DNA from: Bog-532 sp965277615
Lineage (GTDB): Bacteria > Actinomycetota > Actinomycetes > Streptosporangiales > Streptosporangiaceae
Length of the DNA stretch: 64,000 nt
Assembly (NCBI GenBank): GCA_965277615.1
Contig: CBDIDG010000005.1
Location: 806,001 to 870,000 of the forward strand
Direction: 5' to 3'
Each line of letters starts with the position of its first letter. Positions within the stretch are counted from its first letter, which is position 1. This document shows, one piece after another, positions 35,681 to 45,500 of the stretch. The translations under genes and the position numbers were made by a program. The notes beneath the pieces were generated by a model. It ran no database searches. It was not told the origin of the DNA and saw only the letters and a program-made list of their open reading frames with translations.

Positions 35681-37180
35681 ATGAGTGGCAAGCCCGTCCG
35701 GCCTCGGCCGGCCGAGAGCCTGGCCACGGACCCCCGTCAGCAGTTCCGCGTGCTGCAGCAGGTGCACGAGGCCGAACTGAGCGGAAGCCGGTCCGTGGTT
35801 CCGTCACGCTCGCTGATCGCCGAGTCGTGGCGCCGGTCGCTGGCCGCCCACATCGATCCCGATGACTTCCGGCCCCCGACGGTCTACGCCCCCGACGATG
35901 TGGCCGACGTCCGTTCGGCCCACCCGATGCACTCGGTGGTGCCGCTGCTGCGCAAGATGCTGGTGGATATCGCCGACGCCTCGCACCACATCATGATCGT
36001 CACCGACGCGCACGGGACGATCCTGTGGCGGGAAGGTGCGGCCGACATCTGCCTGCGGGCCGATCCGGTGGGCCTGTGCGAGGGCACCCGCTGGGCCGAG
36101 GAGACGATCGGCACCAACGCGATGGGGACGGCGCTCGCCGTCGACGCCCCGGTGCAGATCTACTCGGCCGAGCACCTGGTGCGGACCTATCACACCTGGA
36201 GCTGCGCGGCGGCCCCGGTGCACGACCCGGACACCGGCGCGCAGATCGGCGCGATCGACGTCAGCGGCTACCTCCAGGACTTCCACCCGGCCGTGGTCAG
36301 CCTGGTGACCGCGACGGCTGAGCTGGCCGAGAGCCACCTGCGGATGCAGATGGCGGTGCGGGACGAGCAGTTGCGGGCCCGGAACATGCCGCACCTGTCC
36401 GGGCTGCGCGGTGAGGCCGGCGCCCTGGTCACCGCGAGCGGCCGGGTGCTGGCGGCCGAGCCGGCCGGCGCGTGGCCCGAACGGGTCGACCTGCGGACCG
36501 GATCGGACAGCGTGCTGCTGGGCGACGGCCGGGAGGCCCAGCTGGAGCCGCTGTCCGAGGGCTACCTGCTCCGGGTGCCGTGGGCGGCCCGGTCCAGCGC
36601 CCGCCGACCGGCGCTGTCCCTGTCCTTTTTGCGGGAGCCGGCCTCGGCGGTACTGGACGGCCGCGAGCTGCCGCTCACCCTGCGCCGGGCCGAGCTGCTG
36701 ACCCTGCTCGCCTTGACCCCGGCCGGCCTGACCTCGGAACAGCTCGCGCTGGCCCTGTACGGCGAGGACGGCAACCCGGTCACCGCCCGGGCCGAGATCC
36801 ACCGGCTGCGGGCCCAGCTGGGTGAGCGGACCATGCGGACCAAGCCGTACCGGTTGCGGGCCGAGATCGACGCCGACTTCCTGACCGCCCGGGCGGCGCT
36901 ACGGGACGGCGACCTGCGGGCCGCGCTGGCGGCCGGGCAGGCGCCGCTGCTGCCCCGGTCCGAGGCCCCCGCCATCCGGGCCGAACGCGACGAGCTGGTC
37001 GCCGCCCTGCGTCACGCCGTCCTCGACCGCGGCGACGTCGAGGCGCTCTGGGAGTACAGCCAGCGCGAACCGGGCCGGGACGACCTGGCCGTGTTCGAGC
37101 GGCTGGCGGCCGAGCTCCCCGTCCAGGATCCGCGCCAGCCCGTAGCGGCGGCCCGCCGGGCCGCCCTCCAGGCCGAATAG
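35681..37180 (+). CDS. GAF-domain transcriptional regulator (AcoR-like N-terminus)
   Basis: A 499-residue regulator. Residues about 35-220 match the N-terminal sensory part of AcoR/acetoin-type activators: SLIAESWRRSLAAHIDPDD, then a GAF domain with LVDIADASHHIMIVTDAHGTILWREG and GTRWAEETIGTNAMGTALAVDAPVQIYSAEHLVRTYHTWSCAAAPVHDP. There is no sigma-54 AAA+ domain. The C-terminal third has a winged-helix-like segment (LTLRRAELLTLLALTPAGLTSEQLALALYG, ARAEIHRLRAQLGERTMRTKPYRL). It is divergent from the aldehyde dehydrogenase gene (191-base gap) and probably activates it. A TGCAA-TGCCG-TTGCA inverted repeat lies between them. Confidence 0.82.
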   Translation: MSGKPVRPRPAESLATDPRQQFRVLQQVHEAELSGSRSVVPSRSLIAESWRRSLAAHIDPDDFRPPTVYAPDDVADVRSAHPMHSVVPLLRKMLVDIADASHHIMIVTDAHGTILWREGAADICLRADPVGLCEGTRWAEETIGTNAMGTALAVDAPVQIYSAEHLVRTYHTWSCAAAPVHDPDTGAQIGAIDVSGYLQDFHPAVVSLVTATAELAESHLRMQMAVRDEQLRARNMPHLSGLRGEAGALVTASGRVLAAEPAGAWPERVDLRTGSDSVLLGDGREAQLEPLSEGYLLRVPWAARSSARRPALSLSFLREPASAVLDGRELPLTLRRAELLTLLALTPAGLTSEQLALALYGEDGNPVTARAEIHRLRAQLGERTMRTKPYRLRAEIDADFLTARAALRDGDLRAALAAGQAPLLPRSEAPAIRAERDELVAALRHAVLDRGDVEALWEYSQREPGRDDLAVFERLAAELPVQDPRQPVAAARRAALQAE

Positions 37181-37450
37181 GCCAGTTGAGCAGCGCCACG
37201 AGGCCCGCGACCCTCGGCCGGGCCGCCCTCCAGGCCGGGTAGGCCAGTTCAGCAACGCCGCGAGCCCCCGAGCGGTGGGCTCCGGGCCGGATAGGCCAGT
37301 CGAGTAGCGCCGCGAGCCCCGTGCCGACCGCCGTTGCGCCGGTCCGGCCGCCTGAGTAGCGCCACGAGCGCGCTGCCGTTGGGCCCCAAGCCGGATAGGC
37401 CACTTGGCCAGGACCACGAGCCCGCTGCCGGCGGCCCCCCTCAGGCCGCC
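37154..37450. repeat. degenerate tandem repeats seeded from the 3' end of the regulator gene
   Basis: About five units of 45-65 bases, each with GGATAGGCCAGT-like and AGTAGCGCCGCGAGC-like segments, start at about 37171, 37231, 37285, 37350 and 37391. The segment GCCGGGCCGCCCTCCAGGCC, which encodes the last residues of the regulator, recurs about 62 bases downstream, so the gene's end and stop codon form the first unit. No gene is evident in the array. Confidence 0.7.
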
Positions 37451-37803
37451 GGAAGCGTCTCGTCACCGTGCCGGGTCAACTCACCCACCCCGTCTTCGTT
37501 GCTACGGGGCTCGCGGATTGGTGGATTGCGCCTGCACACGATTGCGGCATGAAAATCTGCAGGACTGATGGTTTACCTCACCTCGTGAGTCTCACGGATC
37601 TCAGCATTCCCAGCTCTTGCCGCGGCAGGCATCAAGGGGAGCGTTTTCCGCGCGTAGCCCTGACGTTGCTCCACTCAACTTGCAGCGACTACACCCGCCA
37701 CTCCAGTCACACTGGAAATACCGTCGGCGCCTCCACGCCGGCGGCCGCCCGCGCCGCCAGCCCGCCCCCAGAACAGCGTCCCCGCTGCCCTCAAGATCCA
37801 TCC
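37451..37803. other. intergenic region left of the IS30 element
   Basis: About 350 bases with no convincing gene on either strand. GC falls in the middle part (37540-37720). No strong hairpin or repeat noted apart from the inverted repeat that begins at 37804. Confidence 0.35.
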
Positions 37804-39104
37804 CCGGGTGACGTAGTCAGGGTGGTTTTAAGGGGTGGTTGCAACGGCTTGATTGTGGAGGGGTCGTTGTGGTGCTGAAGGCGGGTTCGCGGGGTGTGCC
37901 GCGGGTGGTGCGGGTGGAGTTCTGGGAGCTGGTGCGGGCGGGGGTGGGCTGGCGGCAGGCGGGGCCGCGGTGCGGGGTGCCGCGGCAGACGGCTGAGGTG
38001 TGGTTCCGGCAGGCTGGCGGGGTGATAAGTAACGGGGCGCAGCGGGTGGGCGGCCGGTATCTGGGGGTGGCTGAGCGGGAGGAGATCGCGGTGGGCCTGG
38101 CGGCGGGCCGGTCGCTGCGGGCGATCGCGGCGGGGCTGGGCCGGCCTGCGAGCACGGTGTGCCGGGAGGTGGCCCGGAACCGGACCAGCCGGGGCCGGTA
38201 CCGGGCGCTGGGTGCCCAGGTCACGGCGGAGGGGCGGGCCCGGCGGCCGAAGGTCGCCAAGCTGGCGGGCGATCCGGTGCTGCGGGCGCAGGTGGAACAC
38301 TGGCTGGAACGCGAGCAGTGGTCACCGCGGCAGATCAGCCACGCCCTGGCCGCGAGGTTCCCGGACCAGAGCGAGATGCGGGTGTCCCACGAGACCATCT
38401 ACCAGTCCCTGTATGTCCAGGGCCGTGGTGCCCTGCGCCGTGAGCTGGCCTCGGCCCTGCGGACCGGGCGGGCGGTGCGCCGGCCCCGCCGGGCCCGGCA
38501 TTCCGGCGCCGGGAAGCTCAAGGACATGGTGATGATCAGCGAACGGCCCGCCGAGGCGGCGGACCGGGCGGTGCCGGGGCATTGGGAAGGGGACCTGATC
38601 GTGGGCAAGGACGGCGGCTCGGCGATCGGCACCCTGGTCGAGCGGTCCACCCGGTACTGCCTGCTGCTGCATCTGCCCGGCCGCCGCGACGCCGTCACCG
38701 TCGCCGCCGCGATGACCGCGGCCATGGGCGGCCTGCCGGCGCATCTGTGGCGGTCACTGACCTGGGACCAGGGCAGCGAAATGGGCCGCCACGCCGACAT
38801 CACCCTGGCCACCGGCCTGGACATCTACTTCTGCGACCCCCACAGCCCCTGGCAGCGGGGCAGCAACGAGAACACCAACGGGCTGCTGCGCCAGTACTTC
38901 CCCAAAGGGACCGTCCTGTCCAGCCACAGCAAAGCCCACCTGGACGGCATCGCCGCCAAACTCAACCGGCGCCCCCGGCAAACCCTCGGCTGGCGGACCC
39001 CCGCCGAAGCCCTCAACGACCTACTGTTGAACCCGCCAGATACCAGCAGCGTTGCAACCACCCCCTGACCCCAAGCAGTCGTATTCGCTGACTACGTCAC
39101 CCGG
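37804..39104 (+). mobile_element. IS30-family insertion sequence
   Basis: One transposase gene flanked by nested inverted repeats. The inner pair GGGGTGGTTGCAACG is perfect over 15 bases (37832-37846 and 39050-39064 in reverse). The outer pair CCGGGTGACGTAGTCAG is perfect over 17 bases (37804-37820 and 39088-39104 in reverse). The true element ends may be the inner pair plus a few bases, in which case the outer pair is a palindromic target split by the insertion. The element appears intact. Confidence 0.8.
37869..39068 (+). CDS. IS30-family transposase
   Basis: A DDE transposase of about 399 residues. The N-terminal HTH has EREEIAVGLAAGRSLRAIAAGLGRPASTVCREVARNR, typical of IS30. The catalytic core carries PGHWEGDLIVGKDGG (first Asp), LTWDQGSEMGRH (second Asp) and RGSNENTNGLLRQYFPKGT (Glu). 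The middle contains WSPRQISHALAARFP and MRVSHETIYQSLYVQ. The GTG at 37869 has GGAGGGG five bases upstream; a TTG at 37839 inside the inner repeat is an alternative start. No frameshift or internal stop is visible, so it may be active. It ends inside the right inner repeat. Confidence 0.93.
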   Translation: MVLKAGSRGVPRVVRVEFWELVRAGVGWRQAGPRCGVPRQTAEVWFRQAGGVISNGAQRVGGRYLGVAEREEIAVGLAAGRSLRAIAAGLGRPASTVCREVARNRTSRGRYRALGAQVTAEGRARRPKVAKLAGDPVLRAQVEHWLEREQWSPRQISHALAARFPDQSEMRVSHETIYQSLYVQGRGALRRELASALRTGRAVRRPRRARHSGAGKLKDMVMISERPAEAADRAVPGHWEGDLIVGKDGGSAIGTLVERSTRYCLLLHLPGRRDAVTVAAAMTAAMGGLPAHLWRSLTWDQGSEMGRHADITLATGLDIYFCDPHSPWQRGSNENTNGLLRQYFPKGTVLSSHSKAHLDGIAAKLNRRPRQTLGWRTPAEALNDLLLNPPDTSSVATTP

Positions 39105-39334
39105 CCGTGGATCACCTCCGACGCGCCACCCCGCAGGTCCCACTAGCCCCACGCCGCTCAGGAGCCAAAGGGCCTGGGCTTAGGTGGAGCGAAATCAGCA
39201 AATAGCGGCGGGAATGCTCCACGTCGGCTTTCTGGCCTACGGCCGCCCGCGGCCCGACCCACCTCACGGGCCCCAAGTACCAGATCAGCCCCAGCAGGCT
39301 CCGGGCTGACCTGGGCCACCGGCTCAGGCGCGAG

Positions 39335-40393
39335 TCAGCGGCGCGGGTCGATGTGGACCTTGGGGGCGTCGCCCCACTCGGGCGGCCGGCGGCCGGCCAG
39401 CACGGTGGCCACTTCGTCCAGGCCAACGGTGGCGGCGACGATCGGCTCGGGGTCGACGGCGCCGTCGGCGTAGAGGGAGATCGTCTCGGCCAGCCCACCG
39501 GAGGCGCTCAGCACCCCGGTCGCGGTCACGTCCTTGAGCACCAGGGTCCGGGTGTCGAGCAGGCTGGGCTCAGCCGACAGGCCGATGTAACTGATCCTGC
39601 CGCCCGGCTCGACCAGCTCGGCGGCCAGCGCGGGCAGCTCCACGCCGGTGGAAGCGTCGATGACCGCGTCGAACGGCACGCGCGGCAGCGTGTCGCGTAC
39701 CCAGACCTGGCCGAAGCCGAGGGACCGGGCGAACCGCAGGGAGCGGTCGTCGGCGCCCAGCAGGTGCACCTCGGCGCCGCGGGCCCGCGCGATCAGCGCA
39801 GCCAGCAACCCGATCGTGCCCGGCCCCATGACCAGCAGCCGCTGCGCGGTGCTGGCTTCAACCGTGCCGGCCTCAACCGTGCCGCCTTCAACCGTGCTGG
39901 CCAGCGCGGCCCGGACCGCGCGCAGGGCGTTGCCCCCCGGCTCGACCAGGGCACCCGCGGTCGCGCCGATGCGGTCGGGCAACGGCAGCAGCGCCGAGGC
40001 TGGGACGAGGAGCTGCTCGGCCAGCGCCCCGGGCCAGCCGCCCCGGATGCCGATCTCGAACCGGTCCGCGCACAGGTGCTGCCGGCCGCTCCGGCAGCGG
40101 TCGCAGTGCCCGCAGCCGAGCATGGTGTCCCCGGTGACCCGCTGGCCGAGCCAGGCCGCGCTGGCCTCGTCACCGGCCCGGGTCACCACGCCGCACCACT
40201 CGTGGCCGATCCGGACCGGGTACCGGGCCTCGCCGGTCCGCAGGTAGACCATGTGGCCGGTGAAGAACTCCACGTCGGTGCCGCACACCCCGGCCCGCTC
40301 GACGTCGACCACCACCTGGCCCGGCCCGGGCTCGGGTGGCTCGATGTCGCGGACCGCGGCCTGGTCCGGCCCGCTGATGACGAACGCGCGCAC
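39335..40393 (-). CDS. zinc-dependent medium-chain dehydrogenase (sugar/polyol type)
   Basis: A 352-residue MDR-family alcohol dehydrogenase. Catalytic-zinc residues are in RAGVCGTDVEFFTGH and RIGHEWCGVV. The structural zinc site is the cysteine cluster GCGHCDRCRSGRQHLC. The Rossmann part is LLVMGPGTIGLLAALIARARGAEVHLLGADD. VEPGGNALRAVRAAL resembles sorbitol/threonine/glucose dehydrogenase-type members. A 15-bp tandem microrepeat encodes STVEGGTVEAGTVEAS before the Rossmann fold. It is divergent from the IlvD/Edd dehydratase, suggesting successive steps in oxidative sugar or sugar-acid breakdown. Confidence 0.88.
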   Translation of the reverse strand: MRAFVISGPDQAAVRDIEPPEPGPGQVVVDVERAGVCGTDVEFFTGHMVYLRTGEARYPVRIGHEWCGVVTRAGDEASAAWLGQRVTGDTMLGCGHCDRCRSGRQHLCADRFEIGIRGGWPGALAEQLLVPASALLPLPDRIGATAGALVEPGGNALRAVRAALASTVEGGTVEAGTVEASTAQRLLVMGPGTIGLLAALIARARGAEVHLLGADDRSLRFARSLGFGQVWVRDTLPRVPFDAVIDASTGVELPALAAELVEPGGRISYIGLSAEPSLLDTRTLVLKDVTATGVLSASGGLAETISLYADGAVDPEPIVAATVGLDEVATVLAGRRPPEWGDAPKVHIDPRR

Positions 40394-40481
40394 GCCGGGC
40401 TACCTGATCCGCGGTTCTGGCGCAGGGGTAACGTCCATGGCGTTCCGCATATTAGAACGACACGCCTGGAGCAGGGAAACG

Positions 40482-42197
40482 ATGACCGATCTGCGCAGCA
40501 ACAACTGGTACGGCGGCAACGACAAGGACGGCTTCCTCCACCGGGCCTGGATGCGCCGTGGGCTGCCCGACTCGGCGTTCACCGGCCGGCCCCAGATCGC
40601 CATCGCCAACACCGCGTCCGACCTGGTGCCGTGCAACCGGCACCTGACCGAGGTGGCCCAGCACGTCGCGGCCGGAGTGTGGGAGGCGGGCGGAGTTCCG
40701 CTGGAGATGCCGGTGGTGTCGCTGGGCGAAACCAACGTCCGCCCGACCGCGATGCTGTGGCGGAACATGGCCGCCATGGCCATCGAGGAGATGATCCGGG
40801 CCAACCCGATCGACGGTGTGGTGCTGCTCGGCGGGTGCGACAAGACCATCCCCGCCCTGCTCATGGGGGCCGCGTCGGTGGACCTGCCCGCGGTGGTCGT
40901 CCCCGGCGGGCCCATGCTGACCGGCACGTTCCGCGGCCAGCCGCTCGGCTGCGGCACCGACGTGTGGCGGCTGAGCGAGGACGTCCGGGGCGGCAAGCTG
41001 TCCCAGGCCGACTTCATGGCCGCCGAATCATCGATGATCCGCAGCCGGGGGCACTGCAACGTGATGGGGACGGCCTCGACCATGGGGCTGCTGGCCGAGG
41101 TGCTCGGCACCACCCTGCCGGGTACAGCTGGGCTGCCCGCGCCGGACAGTCGGCTGCTGGCCCAGGCCCACGGCACCGGCACGCTCGCGGTGGAGATGGT
41201 GCAGGCCGAGCGGCGGCCCAGTCAGGTGCTGACGGCGGCGTCGTTCCACAACGCGATCGTCGCCCTGGCCGCACTGGGCGGCTCGACCAACGCCGTGGTG
41301 CACCTGCTGGCCATCGCCGGACGGCTGGGGATCCCGCTCACCCTGGACGACTTCGACCGCATCGGCTCGGACGTGCCACTGCTGGTCAACCTGCAGCCGG
41401 CCGGGCAGTTCCTGATGGAGGACCTCCACCGGGCCGGCGGACTGCTGGCTGTGCTGCGTGAGGTCAAGGACCTGCTCGACCCGTCCGCGCTGACCATGAC
41501 CGGGAAGCCGCTGACCAGCTACCTGGACGACGCCCAGATCTGGGACCGCGAGGTCATCGCGGTCCGGAACAAGCCGGTCCAGGACGCGGCCGGCATCGCG
41601 GTGCTGCGGGGCAACCTGGCCCCCAACGGGGCGGTCGTCAAGCCGGCCGCCGCGTCCCCGCACCTGCTCCAGCACCGCGGCCGGGCCGTGGTGTTCGACT
41701 CGATCGAGGACCTGCACACCCGGCTGGACGACGAGGACCTGGACGTGGACGCCGACTCGGTCCTGGTGCTGCGCGGCTGCGGCCCGAAGGGCTACCCGGG
41801 CATGCCCGAGGTGTCGAACATGCCGATGCCGGCCAAGCTGGTCCGCGAAGGCGTCCGGGACATGGTCCGCATCTGCGACGGCCGGATGAGCGGCACCGCC
41901 TACGGGACCGTGGTCCTGCACGTCTCACCCGAGGGGGCGGCGGGCGGTCCGCTGAGCAAGATCCGGACCGGTGACTGGATCGTGCTGGACGTGCCGGGGC
42001 GCCGGGTCGACGTGGAGCTGAGCGAGGACGAACTGCGGGAGCGGCCGGTGGCCCAGGCCATGGCGGACGCGGTGGCCAAGCCGCGGCGGGGCTGGGAGCT
42101 GCTGTACGTCAACAGCGTCCAGGGCGCCGAGGACGGGGCCGACCTGGACTTCCTGCGTGGTGCCAGCGGGCACGCGGTCGAGCGGGAGTCCCACTGA
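40482..42197 (+). CDS. IlvD/Edd-family sugar-acid dehydratase
   Basis: A 571-residue FeS dehydratase of the dihydroxy-acid/6-phosphogluconate family, of the sugar-acid (arabonate/xylonate-type) subgroup by its features. It begins MTDLRSNNWYGGNDKDGFLHRAWMRRGLP. The cluster ligands fit PCNRHL, GGCDKTIPALLMGAASVDLPAVVVPGGPM and RGHCNVMGTASTM. The C-terminal half has RGCGPKGYPGMPEVSNMPMP and ICDGRMSGTAYGTVVLHVSPE. ATG 40482 is chosen by homology to the family N-terminus. ilvD itself is less likely because of the NNWYGG start and the pairing with a divergent sugar dehydrogenase. The exact substrate is unknown. Confidence 0.87.
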   Translation: MTDLRSNNWYGGNDKDGFLHRAWMRRGLPDSAFTGRPQIAIANTASDLVPCNRHLTEVAQHVAAGVWEAGGVPLEMPVVSLGETNVRPTAMLWRNMAAMAIEEMIRANPIDGVVLLGGCDKTIPALLMGAASVDLPAVVVPGGPMLTGTFRGQPLGCGTDVWRLSEDVRGGKLSQADFMAAESSMIRSRGHCNVMGTASTMGLLAEVLGTTLPGTAGLPAPDSRLLAQAHGTGTLAVEMVQAERRPSQVLTAASFHNAIVALAALGGSTNAVVHLLAIAGRLGIPLTLDDFDRIGSDVPLLVNLQPAGQFLMEDLHRAGGLLAVLREVKDLLDPSALTMTGKPLTSYLDDAQIWDREVIAVRNKPVQDAAGIAVLRGNLAPNGAVVKPAAASPHLLQHRGRAVVFDSIEDLHTRLDDEDLDVDADSVLVLRGCGPKGYPGMPEVSNMPMPAKLVREGVRDMVRICDGRMSGTAYGTVVLHVSPEGAAGGPLSKIRTGDWIVLDVPGRRVDVELSEDELRERPVAQAMADAVAKPRRGWELLYVNSVQGAEDGADLDFLRGASGHAVERESH

Positions 42198-42234
42198 GGT
42201 CGCCCCTGACTGTGCCCCGCTCATGGGCCGCCGC

Positions 42235-42540
42235 TTACTGGGTCTGCGGCTCGCTGTCCCGCACCTGGGTGATCTCGGCCAGCCCGCAGATGGTCAGTAC
42301 CGGGGCCAGCAGCGAGGTGACGATCAGCTCGATGTGGTCCGCGTGCGTGAACAGCACGGTCAGGCCGGCGCTGTCCAGGTACCCGACCGAGGTCAGGTCG
42401 ACGACCACTGGGCCGTCCCCGGTCTGAGCCAGGGCGTCGCCCAGCTGGCCAGCGTTGCTCATGTCGATCTCGCCGTCGGCGGTCAGCACCTGGCTGCCGT
42501 CCGGGCGGCGGTCCCTGGACAGAGTGAGCGGTGTGGTCAT
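42235..42540 (-). CDS. STAS-domain anti-sigma factor antagonist
   Basis: A 101-residue protein of the SpoIIAA/RsbV class. It contains LTLSRDRRPDGSQVLTADGEIDMSNAGQLGDAL and VVVDLTSVGYLDSAGLTVLF, where the Ser of YLDSAG is the usual phosphorylation site. Its ATG overlaps the TGA of the upstream 1394-residue protein (ATGA), so the two are translationally coupled. That upstream protein ends in an RsbW-like ATPase and has a SpoIIE phosphatase domain, so it may both phosphorylate and dephosphorylate this STAS protein. The controlled sigma factor is not in the window. Confidence 0.88.
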   Translation of the reverse strand: MTTPLTLSRDRRPDGSQVLTADGEIDMSNAGQLGDALAQTGDGPVVVDLTSVGYLDSAGLTVLFTHADHIELIVTSLLAPVLTICGLAEITQVRDSEPQTQ

Positions 42541-45500
42541 GACGTGATCCCGAGCTGCATGTCGACGGTGGTGCCGGTGTCCCCCGGCTCGATGGTGACC
42601 TGCTGCATGAGCGCCCGCATCAGCGCGATGCCGTGGCCGCGGTGCGGGTTGGCGTCTGGCGCCGCCGCCTTCCACCGGCCGCTGTCGGTGACGGTCAGCC
42701 GAAGCTGGTTGACGGTGGCCGCGGCGCGGAGCCGTATCTGCTGACCGGGAGCAAACCGGTGGCCGTGCTCGACGGCGTTGGCGCAGGCTTCGCCCACCGC
42801 GACCAGGACGTCCTGGATCGTGCGCGGGCTGAGGTCGCAGCGCCGCAGCCAGTCCCGGAGCGCGGCGCGGACCGGCGCGAGCTGACCCGAGTCGGCCGCG
42901 AAGTCCAGCTCCAGCGGGGCCGGGTGCCGGTACAGCACGAAGGCCACGTCATCCTCGTAGCCACCATCCGGGGCCATCGTGGCCATCAGGTCGCTGGCCA
43001 GGTCCTCCACCGTGGTGGCACTCCCGCCAAGCACGGCCGACCCGGCCTGGGCGATGCCGGTGATGATCGACCGGCGACGGCGCTCGACCAGGCCGTCGGT
43101 GTACAGCAGCAGCGTGGCCCGGGCCGGCACGGCGCAGCTCGCTTCGGTCCGCTGGATGGCCGGCCGGACGGCGAGCGGGAACGACCGGCCCTCTTTGAGC
43201 AGCTCGATCCGGCCGTCCGGGAGGGCCAGGATGCCGGGTGGATGGCCCGCGCTGCTGTAGGTCAGCCGGCCCGCTGCCGCGTCGAGGATGCCACAGAACA
43301 CCGTGCTGCAAATCGCCCCGGGGATCAGTGCCGCGAACCGGTCCATGGCGCTCAGCGTCTGGGCCGCGCTCGCGTCCTGCAGCAGCAGGGCCCGGCAGGC
43401 GCTGCGGAGCTGCCCCATCACGGTGGCGGCGTCCAGCCCATGACCCACGCAGTCACCGACCACGATCCCGGTCCGCCCGTCCGGCAGTTCCACGATGTCA
43501 AACCAGTCGCCGCCGACTTCCAGGGGGCGGCTGGCCGGCTCGTACCGGGCCGTGAAGCCGTCCGGCAGCCGGGCGGGGCCCAGGATGGCCCGCTGCAGCA
43601 CCAGGGCCGTCTCCCGCTGCTGGTCGCTCTGGTACACCCGGTGCAGAGCCTGGCCCAGGTAGCCGCACAGCAAGGCCAGCAGCGCGCGGTCCTCCGCGGT
43701 AAACGGCCGGGCCGGGTCCGGGTCGATCGAGACGGCCAGCAGGCCCAGCGGGTACTCCACCGTGATCCCGACCGACTGCTCGCCGATGTCGGCCGGGGTC
43801 AGCAGCGGCTGCCGCCGCAGCGCGGACATAGCCTCCCGGAGCGATCCGGGCAGGTCGCTCCAGCCGGTCTCCGGGTCGGTGGACAGCACCTCCGGCTGGT
43901 CGTGGTTGACCCAGGTCACGGCGAGCGCGCGGCGGGCGTGCCAGAGCCGCCGAAGCTCGTTCAGCGCGCCCTGCAGAGCCTGCGGCAGGCTGGTGGCCCG
44001 GGACAGCAGCAGGCCCATGGCCGCCAGGGCCTGCTCGCGCTGCCCGGCGTACCGCTCGGCGGTGATGTCCCGCAGCGTGCCGACCACCATGCGCCGCCCG
44101 GTGTCCGGGTCGTTGGCCTCGTTGAAGCTGGCCGCCACCCACAGCCGATGGCCGTCCCGGTGCGTGACCGGCGCGACGAAGCTGCCCCGGCTCTGCCCCA
44201 TCAGCTGGCCGAAGGCCTCGGTGACCTCACGGTAGGCCTCCGGATCGGCGTCCGGCTGAGGCCACCAGACGTGCTCGGCCGGGTAGGGCAGGTCCTCTGG
44301 GCCGTAGCCGAGGATGTTGGTGAAGGCCGCGTTGATCTCGACCACCGCACCGTTCTCGTCGCACAGGAAGAACGCCTCGTGCAGGGAGTCGATCAGCGCC
44401 GCGCGCCAGCGGGCGTGATGAGTGCGCAGCTGGGCCAGTTCCACGTTGGCCCGGATCCGGGCCAGCAGTTCCGCGGCCGAGAACGGCTTGACCAGGTAGT
44501 CGTCGGCGCCCGCGCCCAGACCCTCGATCGCGGCCTCCTGGCCCGCCCGGGCCGACAGCAGCAGGACTGGCACGTCCGCGGTCCGCGGATCGGACCGCAG
44601 CGCGCCCACCAGGGCCAGGCCGTCCAGGCCGGGCATCATCACGTCGCTGATGACCAGGTCCGGGGCGTCGGCCCGGATCGCCTCCAGCGCGGCCAGCCCA
44701 TCCGCCACCGCGGTGACCTCGTACTGGACCCCGAGCAGTCGCTGCAGGTACTCCCGCATGTCGGCATTGTCGTCGGCCAGCAGGACCCGGGCCCGGTCGC
44801 CGGGGCCGACCCAGTCCGGGACGGGCGGGCCGGCCGCAGGCGTACCGGCGGCACCGGCGACGGCGGTGCCGACTACGGGCTGGGGGCCCGTCCCGGTCCC
44901 GCCGTCCGGCAGCCAGCGCAGCGCTTCGGCCAGGAACGGGTCGGCCGCCGCGGACACCGTGCCGGCCGCGGCCGCCTCGGCCACGTGAGCGGGCGGCAGG
45001 TGATCCCGGCCGAACGGCAGCCGGATCGTGAACTCGGTCCCCGCACCCGCGCTGCTCTTGGCGCTGATCGTGCCGCCGTGCAGGCCGACCAGCTCCCGCA
45101 CCAGCGCCAGCCCGATCCCGCTGCCCTCGTTGGAGCGTGACCGCGAGTTCGGGATGCGGTGGAACCGCTCGAACAGGCGGGGCATTTCGGCCGGGGCCAC
45201 CCCGACCCCGGTGTCGGCCACGCGCAGCACGGCGTGGTCGCCGTCGGGCCGGAGCGTGACGCTGATGGTCCCCTCGAAGGTGAACTTCAGCGCGTTGCTG
45301 ACCAGGTTGAGTATGACCTTCTCCCACATCTCCTGGTCGATGTAGACCGGGTGCGGGAGCGCGGGGCAGTCCACCTGGTACGTCAGCCCGGCCCGCTCCA
45401 TCGATGAGCGGAACACGCTGGCCAGGTCGGCGGTGAACGCGGCCAGGTCGACCGGCTCGTACCGGGCCTGCATCCGGCCCGCCTCGATCCGGGAGAAGTC

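Noticed and set aside
42633..45140. 835-codon plus-strand frame opposite the giant kinase
   Set aside because: Antisense shadow; the minus-strand frame carries all conserved motifs.
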